A stretch of DNA of 64,000 nucleotides from Microbispora oryzae (lineage in GTDB: Bacteria; Actinomycetota; Actinomycetes; Streptosporangiales; Streptosporangiaceae), in the NCBI RefSeq assembly GCF_017896165.1, contig NZ_JAFCNB010000002.1, positions 496,001 to 560,000 on the forward strand, read 5' to 3'. Under the pieces are notes generated by a model that saw only the letters and a list, made by a program, of their open reading frames with translations, ran no database searches and had not been told where the DNA came from. Within the stretch, counting starts at the first letter, position 1. Each line of letters begins with the position of its first letter. A program made the translations under genes and the position numbers. Of this stretch, positions 31,825 through 41,742 are shown in pieces.

Positions 31825-32910
31825 TCAGGACGCCGACGCGATCGTGGCGGAGCCGATGACGACGTCGCCGTCGTAGAGCACCGCCCCCTGCCCGGCGGCG
31901 ACGCCCGTGGCCGGGGAGCCGAGCTCGATGTGCAGCTCGCCCCCGGACATCTGGGCGCGGCAGCCGTACACCTCTCCGTGGGCGCGCAGCTGCACCGCGC
32001 ACGCGATCGGCTCCCGCGGCTCGGGCGCCGGCCCGTTCCACACCGGGCGCTCGCCTACCACGCTCCGCACCTCGAGCGAGCCGCGCGGGCCGACGGTCAC
32101 GGTGTTGGACACCGGCTCGATCGACAGCACATATCTCGGCCGGCCGTCGGGCGCCGGGCGGTCGATGTTCAGTCCCTTGCGCTGGCCGACGGTGAAACCG
32201 AACGCCCCCTGGTGGGTGCCCACGACCCGGCCGGTGAGCGCGTCGACGACCGGCCCCTCCTCGGCGCCGAGACGGTCGGCGAGGAACGCCCGTGTGTCTC
32301 CGTCGGCGATGAAGCAGATGTCGTGGCTGTCCGGCTTGTCCGCGACGGTCAGCCCCCGGCGGGCCGCCTCCGCACGCACTTCGGCCTTCGTCGATCCGCC
32401 CAGCGGGAAGATCGCGTGCGCGAGCTGCTCGCGGGTGAGCACACCGAGCACGTACGACTGGTCCTTGCCGGAGTCGACGCTGCGGCGCAGCACCCCGCCC
32501 TCCAGCCGCGCGTGGTGACCGGTCGCCACGGCGTCGAAGCCGAGCGCGAGCGCCCGGTCGAGCACCGCCTCGAACTTGATCTTCTCGTTGCAGCGCAGGC
32601 ACGGGTTGGGCGTGCGGCCCGCGGCGTACTCGCTGACGAAGTCCTCGACGACGTCGCGGTGGAACCGCTCCGCCATGTCCCAGATGTAGAAGGGGATGCC
32701 GATGACGTCGGCGGCCCTGCGGGCGTCGCGGGCGTCCTCCAGCGTGCAGCATCCCCGCGCACCCGTCCGGTACGACTGGGGGTTGGCGGAGAGGGCGAGA
32801 TGGATGCCGGTGACGTCGTGGCCGGCATCGGCGATCCTGGCGGCGGCGACGGCGGAGTCGACGCCGCCCGACATGGCGGCGAGCACCCGGAGCCGTGGTG
32901 TGGGACCCAT
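31825..32910 (-). CDS. mnmA: tRNA-specific 2-thiouridylase
   Basis: MnmA adenylates and thiolates U34 of Lys, Glu and Gln tRNAs. The 361-aa protein has the PP-loop [13 protein letters not shown] near the start, the catalytic Cys in [14 protein letters not shown] and the second in [11 protein letters not shown], then the two C-terminal beta-barrel domains ([10 protein letters not shown]). The sulfur donor IscS is encoded nearby on the same strand, with one plus-strand gene between them. ATG 32910 is the start; the ribosome site is weak. Confidence 0.96.
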   Translation of the reverse strand: MGPTPRLRVLAAMSGGVDSAVAAARIADAGHDVTGIHLALSANPQSYRTGARGCCTLEDARDARRAADVIGIPFYIWDMAERFHRDVVEDFVSEYAAGRTPNPCLRCNEKIKFEAVLDRALALGFDAVATGHHARLEGGVLRRSVDSGKDQSYVLGVLTREQLAHAIFPLGGSTKAEVRAEAARRGLTVADKPDSHDICFIADGDTRAFLADRLGAEEGPVVDALTGRVVGTHQGAFGFTVGQRKGLNIDRPAPDGRPRYVLSIEPVSNTVTVGPRGSLEVRSVVGERPVWNGPAPEPREPIACAVQLRAHGEVYGCRAQMSGGELHIELGSPATGVAAGQGAVLYDGDVVIGSATIASAS

Positions 32911-33023
32911 AACACTTCGAGATTACCCGCGCGGCGGCTCGTCCGGTGTCGCCTGCGACCGGTGGGACGGGGCGACCGCGCCGCGTTGGCACGGCACGGG
33001 CCGGGCTGCGAGGATGCGGGGTC

Positions 33024-34064
33024 ATGCGACTGTTCGGGCGCAAGGGCGGGCCGGCCGAGCCGGCCGAGGCCATCGCGGACTTCTGGGAGTGGTGGGGGCA
33101 GAACCGCCCCCGGGTGGACGAGCTGGTCGAGGCGGATGAGGCCGAGGCGCTGGCCGACCTGGTCGGGCCCGCGGTGACCGCGATGCGGGAGGCGCTGGTC
33201 TGGGAGATCGTCCCCGGCCGTACGGCGGGGCACGCACTGGTGGTCAGCGCCTCGGGCGACCCCGAGCTGCGGCCCTTCGCCCACCGGTGGGCTCTGGCGG
33301 CGCCCCCTGCGGACGACCGGTGGGAGTTCCACCCGTCCGTGCAGCCCGCCTCCCGGCCGGCGGAGCTGACGGCCGAGGTCGGCGGCCGTGAGTTCGGGCT
33401 CGACCGGATGGTCATGGGCCTGCGCGTGCCGCCGGGCACGCCACGCGTGGACCTCTCCGCCTTCCACCCGATATTTCCGGATATCGATGACGACAGCCGG
33501 CTGGAGGCCACCATGCTGGCCCTCGACTGGCTCCTGGGCGAGGACGAGGTCGCCCGCTGGGTCGGCGAGATCGTCGCGGCCGAGTTCGAACCCATCGACG
33601 CCATCCCGGCGATCCACCTGCCCGCCGTCGTCGCCGACGTGGCCGACGGCTTCAAGGACGAGCAGTGGGCGCTGCTCGAAGGCCGCACGGCGACGGGGGG
33701 CCGGCTGGCCGCCGTCGCCCGGTATCCCCTCCGGCCGGTCGACCACCCGCTCTTTGACCAGCACATCGCGATCACCCTGCCGTACCGGCAGGCGGACGAC
33801 GACGGGCTGCCCGCGGGGACCTCTCTCGCGACGCTGCGCGACCTGGAGGAGGCGCTGGGCGAGCGTCTGCGCGCGCTCGGCTCGGCCGTGCTGGCGGCCC
33901 ACCTCAGCGCCGACCGGAGCCGGGTGCTGCACGTCTACGCCGATCCGGCGGGCGACGCCGCCGAGGCCGTCCGCGAGCTGGCCGCCACCTGGGAGGAGGG
34001 CCGCGCCCAGGTCGAGGTGTCCGACGACCCCTCCTGGAGCGCCGTCGCGCACTTCCTCACCTGA
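33024..34064 (+). CDS. DUF695-like protein of unknown function
   Basis: A 346-aa soluble acidic protein. The C-terminal ~140 residues (LFDQHIAITLPYRQADDDGLPAG, ATLRDLEEAL, VLHVYADPA, DDPSWSAVAHF) fit the DUF695 pattern; the first half is a separate uncharacterised region beginning FWEWWGQNRPRVDELVE. Neither part shows a signal peptide. It lies between mnmA and iscS on the opposite strand, convergent with iscS, and so separates two genes that are neighbours in M. tuberculosis. Confidence 0.75.
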   Translation: MRLFGRKGGPAEPAEAIADFWEWWGQNRPRVDELVEADEAEALADLVGPAVTAMREALVWEIVPGRTAGHALVVSASGDPELRPFAHRWALAAPPADDRWEFHPSVQPASRPAELTAEVGGREFGLDRMVMGLRVPPGTPRVDLSAFHPIFPDIDDDSRLEATMLALDWLLGEDEVARWVGEIVAAEFEPIDAIPAIHLPAVVADVADGFKDEQWALLEGRTATGGRLAAVARYPLRPVDHPLFDQHIAITLPYRQADDDGLPAGTSLATLRDLEEALGERLRALGSAVLAAHLSADRSRVLHVYADPAGDAAEAVRELAATWEEGRAQVEVSDDPSWSAVAHFLT

Positions 34065-34068
34065 CCCG

Positions 34069-34122
34069 GCCCTGAGCCCGCCCTGAGCCCGCCCTGAGCC
34101 CGCCCTGAGCCCGCCCTGAGCC
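34069..34122. repeat. 11-bp tandem repeat after the DUF695-like gene
   Basis: Almost five perfect copies of GCCCTGAGCCC start 5 nt past the stop codon and run toward the convergent iscS end. The unit contains CTGA, like the stop context itself. Confidence 0.9.
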
Positions 34123-34156
34123 GGGCTCGACCGGAGCCGACCGGCCGGCGCCCGGC

Positions 34157-35311
34157 TCAGCCGAGCCCGGCCCTGCGGGCGCGCTCGACGACGACTGCGA
34201 TGACCTCGGCCACCCGGTCCACGTCGGCCTCGGTGGAGGTGTGGCCGAGCGAGAAGCGCAGCGATCCACGGGCGCGGGAGACGTCCTGCCCCATCGCCAG
34301 CAGGACGTGTGAGGGCTGCGCCACGCCCGCCGAGCAGGCCGACCCGGTGGAGCACTCCACTCCCTTGGCGTCGAGCAGCATCAGCAGGGCGTCGCCCTCG
34401 CAGCCGGGGAACGAGAAGTGGGCGTTCCCCGGCAGCCGCAGGACCGGGTCGCCGTTCAGGATGACGTCGGGCACGGCCTGCCGCACCCGGTGGATCAGGT
34501 CGTCGCGCAGCGCCGCGAGCCGCTCCGCGGTCTCCGCCCGGCGCCGTACGGCGGCCTCCACGGCGGCCGCGAAGGCGGCGATGGCGGGCGCGGCCAGCGT
34601 CCCCGACCTGATGTCGCGCTCCTGGCCGCCGCCGTGGAGCACGGGCACCGGATCGACCCCGCGTGCCAGCAGCAGGGCGCCCACGCCGATCGGCCCGCCC
34701 AGCTTGTGCCCGGAGACGGTCATGGCGTCGACGCCCGACTCGGCGAACGAGACCGGGAGCTGGCCGACGGCCTGCACGGCGTCGGTGTGGAACGGGATCC
34801 CGTGCTCGTGGGCCACCTCGGCCAGCTCGGCGATCGGCTGCACGGTCCCGACCTCGTTGTTCGCCCACATGACGCTGACGAGGGCGACGTTCTCCGGGTC
34901 GCGGGCGATCGCGGCGCGCAGCGTCTCCGGGTGGACGCGGCCCTGGCCGTCGACGTCCAGCAGCTCGACGTCGGCGCCGTGGTGGTCGCCCAGCCACCTG
35001 GCCGGGTCGAGCACGGCGTGGTGCTCGACCGCCCCGATCAGGACGCGGGGCCGCCGCCTGGCCCAGAACAGTCCCTTGATCGCCAGGTTGTCGGCCTCGG
35101 TGCCGCCGGCGGTGAACACGACCTCGCTCGGCCGCGCGCCCAGCGCGCCCGCGACGGTCTCACGCGACTCCTCCACGACCCGGCGCGCCCGGCGGCCGGC
35201 CGCGTGCAGCGAGGACGGATTGCCGACCTCCGCGAGCTGCGCGGTCATCGCCTCGATGGCCTCCGGAAGCATCGGCGTGGTCGCCGCATGATCCAGATAG
35301 GCAGTTCCCAC
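34157..35311 (-). CDS. iscS: cysteine desulfurase (IscS/NifS class I)
   Basis: This PLP enzyme strips sulfur from cysteine for Fe-S clusters and tRNA thiolation. The 384-aa protein has [11 protein letters not shown] at the start, the [13 protein letters not shown] and [12 protein letters not shown] regions, the PLP lysine in [10 protein letters not shown], and the persulfide Cys in [11 protein letters not shown]. The GTG at 35311 with GGAGGT 4 nt upstream restores the family N-terminus; an earlier in-frame start would add 26 non-family residues. MnmA downstream is the likely sulfur acceptor. Confidence 0.95.
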   Translation of the reverse strand: MGTAYLDHAATTPMLPEAIEAMTAQLAEVGNPSSLHAAGRRARRVVEESRETVAGALGARPSEVVFTAGGTEADNLAIKGLFWARRRPRVLIGAVEHHAVLDPARWLGDHHGADVELLDVDGQGRVHPETLRAAIARDPENVALVSVMWANNEVGTVQPIAELAEVAHEHGIPFHTDAVQAVGQLPVSFAESGVDAMTVSGHKLGGPIGVGALLLARGVDPVPVLHGGGQERDIRSGTLAAPAIAAFAAAVEAAVRRRAETAERLAALRDDLIHRVRQAVPDVILNGDPVLRLPGNAHFSFPGCEGDALLMLLDAKGVECSTGSACSAGVAQPSHVLLAMGQDVSRARGSLRFSLGHTSTEADVDRVAEVIAVVVERARRAGLG

Positions 35312-35382
35312 GGCACCTCCAAGACGCACCCTCAGCCCACCAAGCGTATCCGGATGTCCGATCCCGGCCAGCCCCCTTTCGT

Positions 35383-35411
35383 TTGCCACTTAACCGTCCA
35401 GCCGGTACAGT
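35383..35411 (+). promoter_or_regulatory. tetR promoter and probable operator (leaderless)
   Basis: TTGCCA (35383-35388) and TACAGT (35406-35411) have ideal 17-bp spacing. The ATG follows 7 nt after the -10 element, so the mRNA should be leaderless. The spacer carries TAACCGTC, repeated at 35411-35418, and an ACCG-6-CGGT inverted repeat, suggesting autoregulation. Confidence 0.6.
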
Positions 35412-35418
35412 AACCGTC

Positions 35419-35910
35419 ATGAGGAGGGACGAACTGCTGGACGCGGCCGAATGCCTGCTGCAGGAGCAGGGTTCCCACGCTCTGACGCTGTCGGCCGTCG
35501 CGGAGCGCGCCGGAGTCAGCAAGGGCGGCCTCCTCTACCACTTCGCCAGCAAGGACGCGCTGGTCAAGGGCATGGTCGAGCGCCTGATCGCGGAGTTCGA
35601 CGCCCTCATCGAGTCCCAGCGGGAGACGACCTTCACCCGGGCCTACCTCGCCGCCACGTTCGAGGCCGTGGAGAGCGGCCGGCTGCGGCGCTGGGCGGTG
35701 GTGACCGGCGCGGCCGGTGACCCGGAGCTGCTGGCCCCCCTGCGTGAGGCACTGGCGCGCTGGCACCGGGAGGGACTGCGGGACGAGCCCGACCCCCCTA
35801 CGTCACAGGTCGTCCGGCTGGCCTGTGAGGGGGTCTGGGAGGTCGCCACCCAGTGTCCCGCGGCGGTCGACTACGCCACCGTCCACCGCCGGCTGCTCGA
35901 ACTGCTCTGA
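35419..35910 (+). CDS. TetR-family transcriptional regulator
   Basis: A 163-aa protein. The N-terminal helix-turn-helix is classical (LLDAAECLLQEQG, LTLSAVAERAGVSKGGLLYHF). The shorter C-terminal ligand domain resembles the TetR_C type seen in regulators of drug-efflux pumps. It is followed on the same strand by an MFS exporter-like gene, its likely target. It starts at ATG 35419 from a predicted leaderless promoter. Confidence 0.92.
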   Translation: MRRDELLDAAECLLQEQGSHALTLSAVAERAGVSKGGLLYHFASKDALVKGMVERLIAEFDALIESQRETTFTRAYLAATFEAVESGRLRRWAVVTGAAGDPELLAPLREALARWHREGLRDEPDPPTSQVVRLACEGVWEVATQCPAAVDYATVHRRLLELL

Positions 35911-35931
35911 CGCCGCTCTGACGCCGCTCTG
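35904..35931. repeat. 11-bp tandem repeat spanning the tetR stop
   Basis: GCTCTGACGCC occurs at 35904-35914 and 35915-35925 plus a partial third copy. The first copy contains the tetR stop codon. Further degenerate copies and CCACGCCAC units extend to about 36030. Confidence 0.8.
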
Positions 35932-36083
35932 CCACGCCACCACCACGCCACCACTCTGACGCCGCTCTGGCACCGGCCCCCAGGCCGTTCCGCCACCGCT
36001 CCGGCGCCGCCTTGACGCGGCTCTGATGCCGCCCCGACGGCCCTGCGGCCGCGGCCCCCTTCTCTTACCCCCCCGCACATGGC

Positions 36084-36118
36084 GGTCGCCCTTCCGGCGC
36101 AAGGCCGTAAGGGCGACC
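36084..36118 (+). other. strong hairpin between tetR and the MFS gene
   Basis: GGTCGCCCTT (36084-36093) pairs perfectly with AAGGGCGACC (36109-36118), with a 4-bp inner extension. No U-tract follows. It may end the tetR transcript or lie in the 5' region of the MFS mRNA, 66 nt before its ATG. Confidence 0.5.
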
Positions 36119-36183
36119 TGATGAGGTGTGCCCGCTCCCCCGGGCCCGGAAACCCCTTCTCACGATCTCGAAAGGCAGCTGTG

Positions 36184-38484
36184 ATGACCCGCGCCCTGAG
36201 GACCGCCCGTTATGGGACGATCCTCACTTTTGCCCTGGCCGGTTTGCTGTGTGGAACGTTCACGGTGCGCATGCCCGCGCTGTCGGCACGGCTCGGGTTA
36301 TCCGAATCGTCGGTCGGGCTCGTCCTGCTGGCGTGGGGGGTCGGCGCGCTGCTGACCATGCAGTCCATGCGGGTCGTCATGGCGAGGGTGGGCAGCCGGG
36401 CCGTCCTGGGTGTCGCCACGCCGCTCAGCGCGGCGACGCTGGCGCTCGTGGCCGTCGCGCCGTCGTTCCCGCCGCTGCTGGCCGCCGCCGCGCTGTTCGG
36501 CGCGGTCTTCGGCGCGGTGGACGTCGCCGTCAACGCGCAGGGCGCCACGGTCGAGCGGGCGTTCGGCCGGTCCATCATGAGCGGCATGCACGCGGGATGG
36601 TGCGTCGGCGCGATCTCCGCCGGCCTGCTCGGCACGGCGGCCATCGCGGCGGGGCTGTCCTTCACGACCCACCTGCTGCTGGTCGCCGCGGTGTCGCTGC
36701 CCGCCTCGTTCGCCCTGAGCCGGACCTACCTGCCCGGCTCCGCCGCCGCCTCCCGCCCGGAGGGCGGGTCTCGGCGCGACAGGCTGCCCCGGGTGGTCTA
36801 CCTGCTCGGCGTCGTCACCTTCGCCGCGTTCATGGTCGAGGGCGTCGTCGCCGACTGGAACGGCCTCTACCTGCTCGGCACGCTCGGCGCCCCCGAGGCG
36901 CTGGCGGCGCTCGGCTATCCGGTCTTCGAGGGCGGGATGCTGGTCGCCCGCCTGTGCGGCGACCGGCTGCGCGACCGGTACGGCGCCCGCGCGCTGGTCG
37001 GGTTCTCCGGGGCCGCGACCGCGGCCGCCTTCCTCGGGATGATCGCGGCGCCGTCCGCGGCCTCCGCCGTGGCCGTCATGTTCCTCATCGGGCTGTCGGT
37101 CGCCACGATCTCGCCGATGACGCTCTCCCTGGCCGGTACGGCGACCCGCGATCCGGGCCCGGCGATCGCCCAGACGGGGGCGATGGGCTACGCGGGCCTG
37201 CTGCTCGGCCCGGTGGTCATGGGCTTTCTGTCCGCGGCGACGTCCCTGCGGGCCGCCATGCTGACCGCGGTGGTGCTTGGCGTGCTCATCGCGCTGCTGG
37301 CCCGCCTCCTGCCGGCTCCCGGGCCGGTGTCCCGTGCCACTGGTCACGCCGGCGAAAGCCGGGGACACGGCGCAGGCCGGAGCCGAGGGCGCGAGGGGCG
37401 GCGCGACGGGCGGCGCCGCGCCCCGGTGGGGACGCGGCGCCTGCGGCGACCGGCGCTACCCGCGCTTGCGGATCTCCTCGGTGAGCCGCGGCACGACCTG
37501 GTGGAGGTCGCCCACCACGCCGAAGTCGGCGATCTCGAAGAGCGGCGCCTCGGCGTCCTTGTTGATCACGACGATCGTCTTGGACGTCTGCATGCCGGCG
37601 CGGTGCTGGATCGCCCCCGAGATGCCGGCCGCGATGTAGAGCTGCGGCGAGACCGTCTTGCCGGTCTGGCCGACCTGGAACTGGTGGGGATACCACCCGG
37701 CGTCGGTGGCCGCCCGGGACGCGCCGACGGCCGCGCCCAGCGAGTCGGCGAGCTCCTCGATGATGGCGAAGTTGTCGGCGGAACCGACGCCGCGGCCACC
37801 GGAGACGACGATCGCGGCCTCGGTCAGCTCGGGGCGGCCGCCCTTCTCCTGGGTGACCCGCTCGACGACGCGCGCGGCGCGGGCGGAGTCCGACAGGACC
37901 AGCGCCACCTTCTCCTCGGTGCCCGCGGCGGGCGCCGCGACCGGCGGTGTGGCGTTCGGGCGGACCGCGATGATCGGGGTGCCCCTGGTCACGCGGCTGC
38001 GCACGTTGACCCCGCCGCCGAAGATGGACAGATCGGCGACGAAGCCGTCACCGACGCCGACGGCGTCGGTGATCACGCCGGAGTCGGTCTTGACGGCAAG
38101 CCGGCCGGCGATCTCCTTGCCCTCGCCGGTCGCGGCGACGAGCACACCGGCGGGCGACCTGTCGGCGACGAGCCGCGCCAGCAGCTCGGCCCTGGGCGCC
38201 ACGACGTACTGGGCGATCTCCTCGGCGTCCGCGACGTAGATCTTCTCCGCGCCGAACTCGGCGAGCCGGGCCCGGGCCGCGTCGGAGTAGCCGGGGCCCG
38301 CCCACACGGCCGACGGCGCACCCAGCGACCGGGCCAGCGTCAGCAGTTCGAGGGTGACCTTCTTGATCTCACCCTCGACGTGGTCGACGAGAACCAGAAC
38401 CTCACTCATCCCAAGCCCCTCACACGAACTTCTTCGACGCGAGGAACTCGGCGACCTTGGCGCCGCCGTCGCCCTCGTCCTTGA
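36184..38484 (+). CDS. MFS transporter; open frame lacks a stop before etfA
   Basis: The recognisable protein is about 385 residues (to about 37340) with 12 hydrophobic segments ([31 protein letters not shown]), similar to YbjJ-like major facilitators. After [11 protein letters not shown] the frame stays open for 1.1 kb, antisense to etfA, and ends only at 38484. That extension is Arg/Gly-rich and then simply mirrors etfA. The natural stop may have been lost, or a frameshift hidden; the other frames end at 37484 and 37639. The ATG 36184 lies behind a purine-rich GAAAGGCAGCTGTG. Regulated probably by the TetR upstream. Confidence 0.6.
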   Translation: MTRALRTARYGTILTFALAGLLCGTFTVRMPALSARLGLSESSVGLVLLAWGVGALLTMQSMRVVMARVGSRAVLGVATPLSAATLALVAVAPSFPPLLAAAALFGAVFGAVDVAVNAQGATVERAFGRSIMSGMHAGWCVGAISAGLLGTAAIAAGLSFTTHLLLVAAVSLPASFALSRTYLPGSAAASRPEGGSRRDRLPRVVYLLGVVTFAAFMVEGVVADWNGLYLLGTLGAPEALAALGYPVFEGGMLVARLCGDRLRDRYGARALVGFSGAATAAAFLGMIAAPSAASAVAVMFLIGLSVATISPMTLSLAGTATRDPGPAIAQTGAMGYAGLLLGPVVMGFLSAATSLRAAMLTAVVLGVLIALLARLLPAPGPVSRATGHAGESRGHGAGRSRGREGRRDGRRRAPVGTRRLRRPALPALADLLGEPRHDLVEVAHHAEVGDLEERRLGVLVDHDDRLGRLHAGAVLDRPRDAGRDVELRRDRLAGLADLELVGIPPGVGGRPGRADGRAQRVGELLDDGEVVGGTDAAATGDDDRGLGQLGAAALLLGDPLDDARGAGGVRQDQRHLLLGARGGRRDRRCGVRADRDDRGAPGHAAAHVDPAAEDGQIGDEAVTDADGVGDHAGVGLDGKPAGDLLALAGRGDEHTGGRPVGDEPRQQLGPGRHDVLGDLLGVRDVDLLRAELGEPGPGRVGVAGARPHGRRRTQRPGQRQQFEGDLLDLTLDVVDENQNLTHPKPLTRTSSTRGTRRPWRRRRPRP
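37456..38409 (-). CDS. etfA: electron transfer flavoprotein alpha subunit
   Basis: The 317-aa subunit (FixB) starts [21 protein letters not shown] and carries the C-terminal FAD-binding domain with [37 protein letters not shown] and the closing [16 protein letters not shown]. It accepts electrons from acyl-CoA dehydrogenases together with EtfB. The ATG 38409, with GAGGGG upstream, is 10 nt past the etfB stop. Its 3' half is overlapped in antisense by the open frame of the MFS gene. Confidence 0.97.
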   Translation of the reverse strand: MSEVLVLVDHVEGEIKKVTLELLTLARSLGAPSAVWAGPGYSDAARARLAEFGAEKIYVADAEEIAQYVVAPRAELLARLVADRSPAGVLVAATGEGKEIAGRLAVKTDSGVITDAVGVGDGFVADLSIFGGGVNVRSRVTRGTPIIAVRPNATPPVAAPAAGTEEKVALVLSDSARAARVVERVTQEKGGRPELTEAAIVVSGGRGVGSADNFAIIEELADSLGAAVGASRAATDAGWYPHQFQVGQTGKTVSPQLYIAAGISGAIQHRAGMQTSKTIVVINKDAEAPLFEIADFGVVGDLHQVVPRLTEEIRKRG

Positions 38485-39199
38485 TGACGGTGCCGGCGGC
38501 GCGCGGGGGCGCCGGGGCGAAGTCGACGACCTCGCTCCACGCGTTGGCGAGGCCCACCTGGTCGAGAGCGATCTCGGCATCGGCGGCGGCCAGCGTCTCG
38601 ACCGGCTTCTTCTTGGCGGCCATGATGCCCTTGAACGACGGGTAGCGCGGCTCGTTGATCTTCTCGACCACGGACACGACGGCGGGCAGGGTCGCCTCCA
38701 CGCGGTCGTGCCCGTAGTCGGTCACCCGCTCGACGGTGACGACCGTCTTGTCGATCTCCACCTTGCTCGCCAGCGTGAGCTGGGCTGCGCCCAGCCGCTC
38801 GGCCAGCATCGCGGCGAGCACGCCGGTGCGGGCGTCGGTCGACTCCGAGCCGAGGATGACCAGGTCAAAGCCGATCTTCTTCAGCGTCTGGGCGATCGCG
38901 TAGGAGGTGGACAGCGCGTCGGAGCCGTGCAGCGCGTCGTCGTGGAGGTGGACGGCCTTGTCCGCGCCCATGGCCAGGGCCTTGCGGATCGTCTCGGTCG
39001 CCTTCGCGGGGCCCATGCTGAGGACGGTGACCTCACCCCCGTGGGCCTCCTTGAGCCGCAGCGCCTCCTCGACCGCGTACTCGTCGAGCTCGTTCACGAC
39101 GCCGTCGGCGGCGTCGCGGTCGAGCGTCTTGTCATCGGACCTCAGCTTGCGCTCGGTCGCCGTGTCGGGGACCTGCTTCACGCAGACGACGATGTTCAT
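38420..39199 (-). CDS. etfB: electron transfer flavoprotein beta subunit
   Basis: The 259-aa FixA-type subunit starts MNIVVCVKQVPDT. It has the AMP-binding region (DKAVHLHDDALHGSDALSTS) and the recognition-loop area (EATLPAVVSVVEKINEPRYPSFKGIMAAKKKP). It forms the heterodimer with EtfA. GGGGAGG lies somewhat far (about 14 nt) before the ATG. Confidence 0.97.
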   Translation of the reverse strand: MNIVVCVKQVPDTATERKLRSDDKTLDRDAADGVVNELDEYAVEEALRLKEAHGGEVTVLSMGPAKATETIRKALAMGADKAVHLHDDALHGSDALSTSYAIAQTLKKIGFDLVILGSESTDARTGVLAAMLAERLGAAQLTLASKVEIDKTVVTVERVTDYGHDRVEATLPAVVSVVEKINEPRYPSFKGIMAAKKKPVETLAAADAEIALDQVGLANAWSEVVDFAPAPPRAAGTVIKDEGDGGAKVAEFLASKKFV

Positions 39200-39345
39200 G
39201 GCCGGTGGCCGACCTCCCCTTTCCGTACGGCTGACGCCGCGGTTCTGCGGACGTGGCGTGGGGTACGCCCACGTGCTGGACACTGCCGGGGATCCCGCGG
39301 AACGGGACGGCAGCGGGCCGGATCGTTCCCGTCCACCCGCACGCC

Positions 39346-39373
39346 ATGTTACCCATGAGTAGCTTGACCGCAA
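39346..39373 (-). promoter_or_regulatory. candidate etfBA promoter
   Basis: On the minus strand TTGCGG (complement of 39368-39373) and TAACAT (complement of 39346-39351) are spaced by 16 bp, giving a start about 140 nt before etfB. The 39200-39485 gap shows no gene. Confidence 0.35.
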
Positions 39374-39485
39374 ACCCCCACGTCCCGGACGCCTGGGTGA
39401 GCGGCGCGGCGGACCTTCCCTACCCGCACGCGTTCCTCACAATACCGAGCTTTGTTCCGGCCGCCCGGTCAGGCTCACGACGCGG

Positions 39486-40934
39486 TCAGAGCCGAGGGGA
39501 AGCCGGGCGGCGAAGGGACGGCACGCGGGCCCGCCGCAGCAGGCGGCACAGACCGGCCGCGCCCAGCGCCGCCGCCAGACATGCCGCCGGCACGGCGGGC
39601 AGCACGTATCGGTGATCGAAGTCCAGCGCCGCGATGGGACCGAGGAACAGGCACATGGCCGTCGCCCAGGGCAGCATGGCCCGGCGCGGCCGTAGGACGG
39701 CACCGATGCCGCCGAGCAGCAGGGCCAGACCGAACAGCAGGCCGTGCAGGACCGACGGGTAACGGTAGGCGGCGAGCACACCGGCGTACGGCTCCACGGA
39801 CGACAGCCCCCTGATCGCCGGGTCGTACTCGGCGCGCACCTTGGCGATCAGTGGGAACGCCGGCAGGACCCAGGACCCGCGAGGGAACGTCAAGGTGGGG
39901 ACGACCCGCAGCGGGTGGCGGACGGGAGGCGAGGCGAAGGCCAGCGCGGCGTCGGCGGCGACGTCGCGGAGGTAGTCGAGCGGCTGCGCGGCGACGGCCC
40001 GCAGCGCGAAGGACCGGGCGAGGTCGTTGTGGGAGAGCTGGTCTCCCGGCAGCCTGTTGAGCGAAGCGCCCGGAGCCCACACGTACTCGGACGCGGCGTC
40101 CACGACGGTCCCGTTCGGGCAGAGCCTCGCCTCCTCGGGAGGCGGCTGGATGCGGGAGCAGTCCGCGAACGTCATGGTGCGCGCCCACAGGGCCACCCCG
40201 TCGGAGCCGCTCAGCGCGAAACGCCCGTGGTGGGCCCGGTACCAGCCCGCGTAAGCCGCCAGCGGCAGCGTCCCCGCCAGGAGCAGGGCGAGCACCGGGC
40301 GCCAGCCGGCGCGTATGACGATCACCCAGACCAGGGCGAGGCCGAGCAGCGGGGTCGCGGCGGTCCGCGTCAGCGCGGCCAGAGCCAGCAGCAGGCCCGC
40401 CGCGGCCGCCGCCTTCGCGGACGGCCTCCCCCGCCGCGCCAGGACCGCGAGAGCGGCCATGACGAGGAACGTGACCTGCGTCTCGGACAGCACGGCGTGC
40501 TCCAGCCGGACGAACGACGGGTCGAAGAGCACGGGAAGGGTGGCGGCCGTGGCGCCCCACGCCGGCAGCCCCGCGCGGCGCAGCAGCAGATAGACCGTCA
40601 GCCCGATGCCCAGGCCCATCACGTGCTGCACCGCGACGACGAGCTCGACGCTGTGGAACGGCGCGAGCAGGCGCAGGAAGAAGGGGTATCCGGCGGGGTG
40701 GAACGACCCGGACGGCTGGAGGTGGAGGGCCGTGTCGAGGTAGGTGAACGAGTCGTACCAGTAGAGCTGGGCGGTGTCGTAGCCGAGCATGACGAGCCCG
40801 CGCAGCACGGCCGCGAGGAGGGCGGCGAGGGCGAACAGGACGTGGCCGGTGCACAGCAGGCGGCGCGTGGCGGACGGCCGGGAGCCACGCGAACGCGCGG
40901 CCGGGGCCTGGACGCCGCCGGGTGAGGTGAGCAT
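39486..40934 (-). CDS. multi-pass membrane glycosyltransferase (GT39/ArnT-like)
   Basis: A 482-aa protein with about 10-12 hydrophobic segments. The first periplasmic loop YWYDSFTYLDTALHLQPSGSFHPAGYPFF holds the Asp typical of polyprenol-phosphate-sugar dependent GT-C transferases; LARRGRP and TRTAATPLLGLALV follow the pattern. The acceptor is unknown (cell-wall glycan or protein). The start is ATG 40934. It is divergent from the two-component system at 41086, with possible regulator sites between. Confidence 0.75.
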   Translation of the reverse strand: MLTSPGGVQAPAARSRGSRPSATRRLLCTGHVLFALAALLAAVLRGLVMLGYDTAQLYWYDSFTYLDTALHLQPSGSFHPAGYPFFLRLLAPFHSVELVVAVQHVMGLGIGLTVYLLLRRAGLPAWGATAATLPVLFDPSFVRLEHAVLSETQVTFLVMAALAVLARRGRPSAKAAAAAGLLLALAALTRTAATPLLGLALVWVIVIRAGWRPVLALLLAGTLPLAAYAGWYRAHHGRFALSGSDGVALWARTMTFADCSRIQPPPEEARLCPNGTVVDAASEYVWAPGASLNRLPGDQLSHNDLARSFALRAVAAQPLDYLRDVAADAALAFASPPVRHPLRVVPTLTFPRGSWVLPAFPLIAKVRAEYDPAIRGLSSVEPYAGVLAAYRYPSVLHGLLFGLALLLGGIGAVLRPRRAMLPWATAMCLFLGPIAALDFDHRYVLPAVPAACLAAALGAAGLCRLLRRARVPSLRRPASPRL

Positions 40935-41023
40935 GCGGATCCCTGGGCCGGGGCGCCGGCGGGGCGCCGGCGCGGTCCGGAGCAGTCCACCCGTCGGCGG
41001 CTAACCCCTTCGTCACCGCAATC

Positions 41024-41041
41024 GGTTATGCGAGGGTTATG
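41024..41041. promoter_or_regulatory. direct repeat GGTTATG spaced 11 bp, candidate response-regulator site
   Basis: GGTTATG occurs at 41024-41030 and 41035-41041, one helical turn apart, 45 nt before the response-regulator GTG. OmpR/PhoB regulators typically bind such head-to-tail repeats. Confidence 0.45.
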
Positions 41042-41085
41042 GCCTATCTGGAATCCTGACGCGATCTCACATCCGGGGAGGGACC

Positions 41086-41742
41086 GTGCGCGTACTGGTC
41101 GCCGAGGACGAGCGGATGCTCGCCGACTCCGTCGCCGAGGGCCTCCGTCAGGAGGCGTTCGCCGTCGACGTGGCGGGCGACGGCGAGGCGGCGCTGGAGC
41201 GGCTCGCGCTCCACGACTACGACGTGCTGGTGCTCGACCGGGACCTGCCCGGCGTGCACGGGGACGAGGTGTGCCGGGCGATGGTCGCCGGGGGGAGCGC
41301 CGTGCGGATCCTGATGCTCACCGCGGCGAGCGACGTGCGCTCCCGGGTGGAGGGTCTGTTCCTGGGCGCCGACGACTACCTGCCCAAGCCGTTCGCCTTC
41401 GAGGAACTGGTCGCCCGGGTGCACGCGCTCGGCCGGCGGACCCGGCCGGCCGACCCGCCGATGCTGGAGCGGGCCGGCATCCGCATGGACACGGCGCACC
41501 GTCAGGTGTTCCGGGACGGGCGGTACGTGCCCCTGTCGCGCAAGGAGTTCGGCGTGCTGGCCGAGCTGCTGCGGGCGGGCGGGGCGGTCGTCTCCGCCGA
41601 GACCCTGCTGGAGAAGGTGTGGGACGAGCACATCGACCCGTTCACCAACACGGTGCGCACGACGATGATGAAACTCCGCCGCAAGCTGGGCGATCCTCCG
41701 CCGATCGAGACCGTCACCGGAGTGGGGTACCGGATCTCGTGA
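41086..41742 (+). CDS. OmpR/PhoB-family response regulator
   Basis: A 218-aa regulator. The receiver domain has the acidic pair (VAEDER), the phosphoacceptor Asp in VLVLDRDLPG, and the Lys in DDYLPKPFAFEEL. A winged-helix DNA-binding domain follows (LSRKEFGVLAELLRAGG to VTGVGYRIS). The GTG 41086 is preceded by GGGGAGG at 5 nt. It overlaps the kinase gene by 4 nt. Confidence 0.95.
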   Translation: MRVLVAEDERMLADSVAEGLRQEAFAVDVAGDGEAALERLALHDYDVLVLDRDLPGVHGDEVCRAMVAGGSAVRILMLTAASDVRSRVEGLFLGADDYLPKPFAFEELVARVHALGRRTRPADPPMLERAGIRMDTAHRQVFRDGRYVPLSRKEFGVLAELLRAGGAVVSAETLLEKVWDEHIDPFTNTVRTTMMKLRRKLGDPPPIETVTGVGYRIS

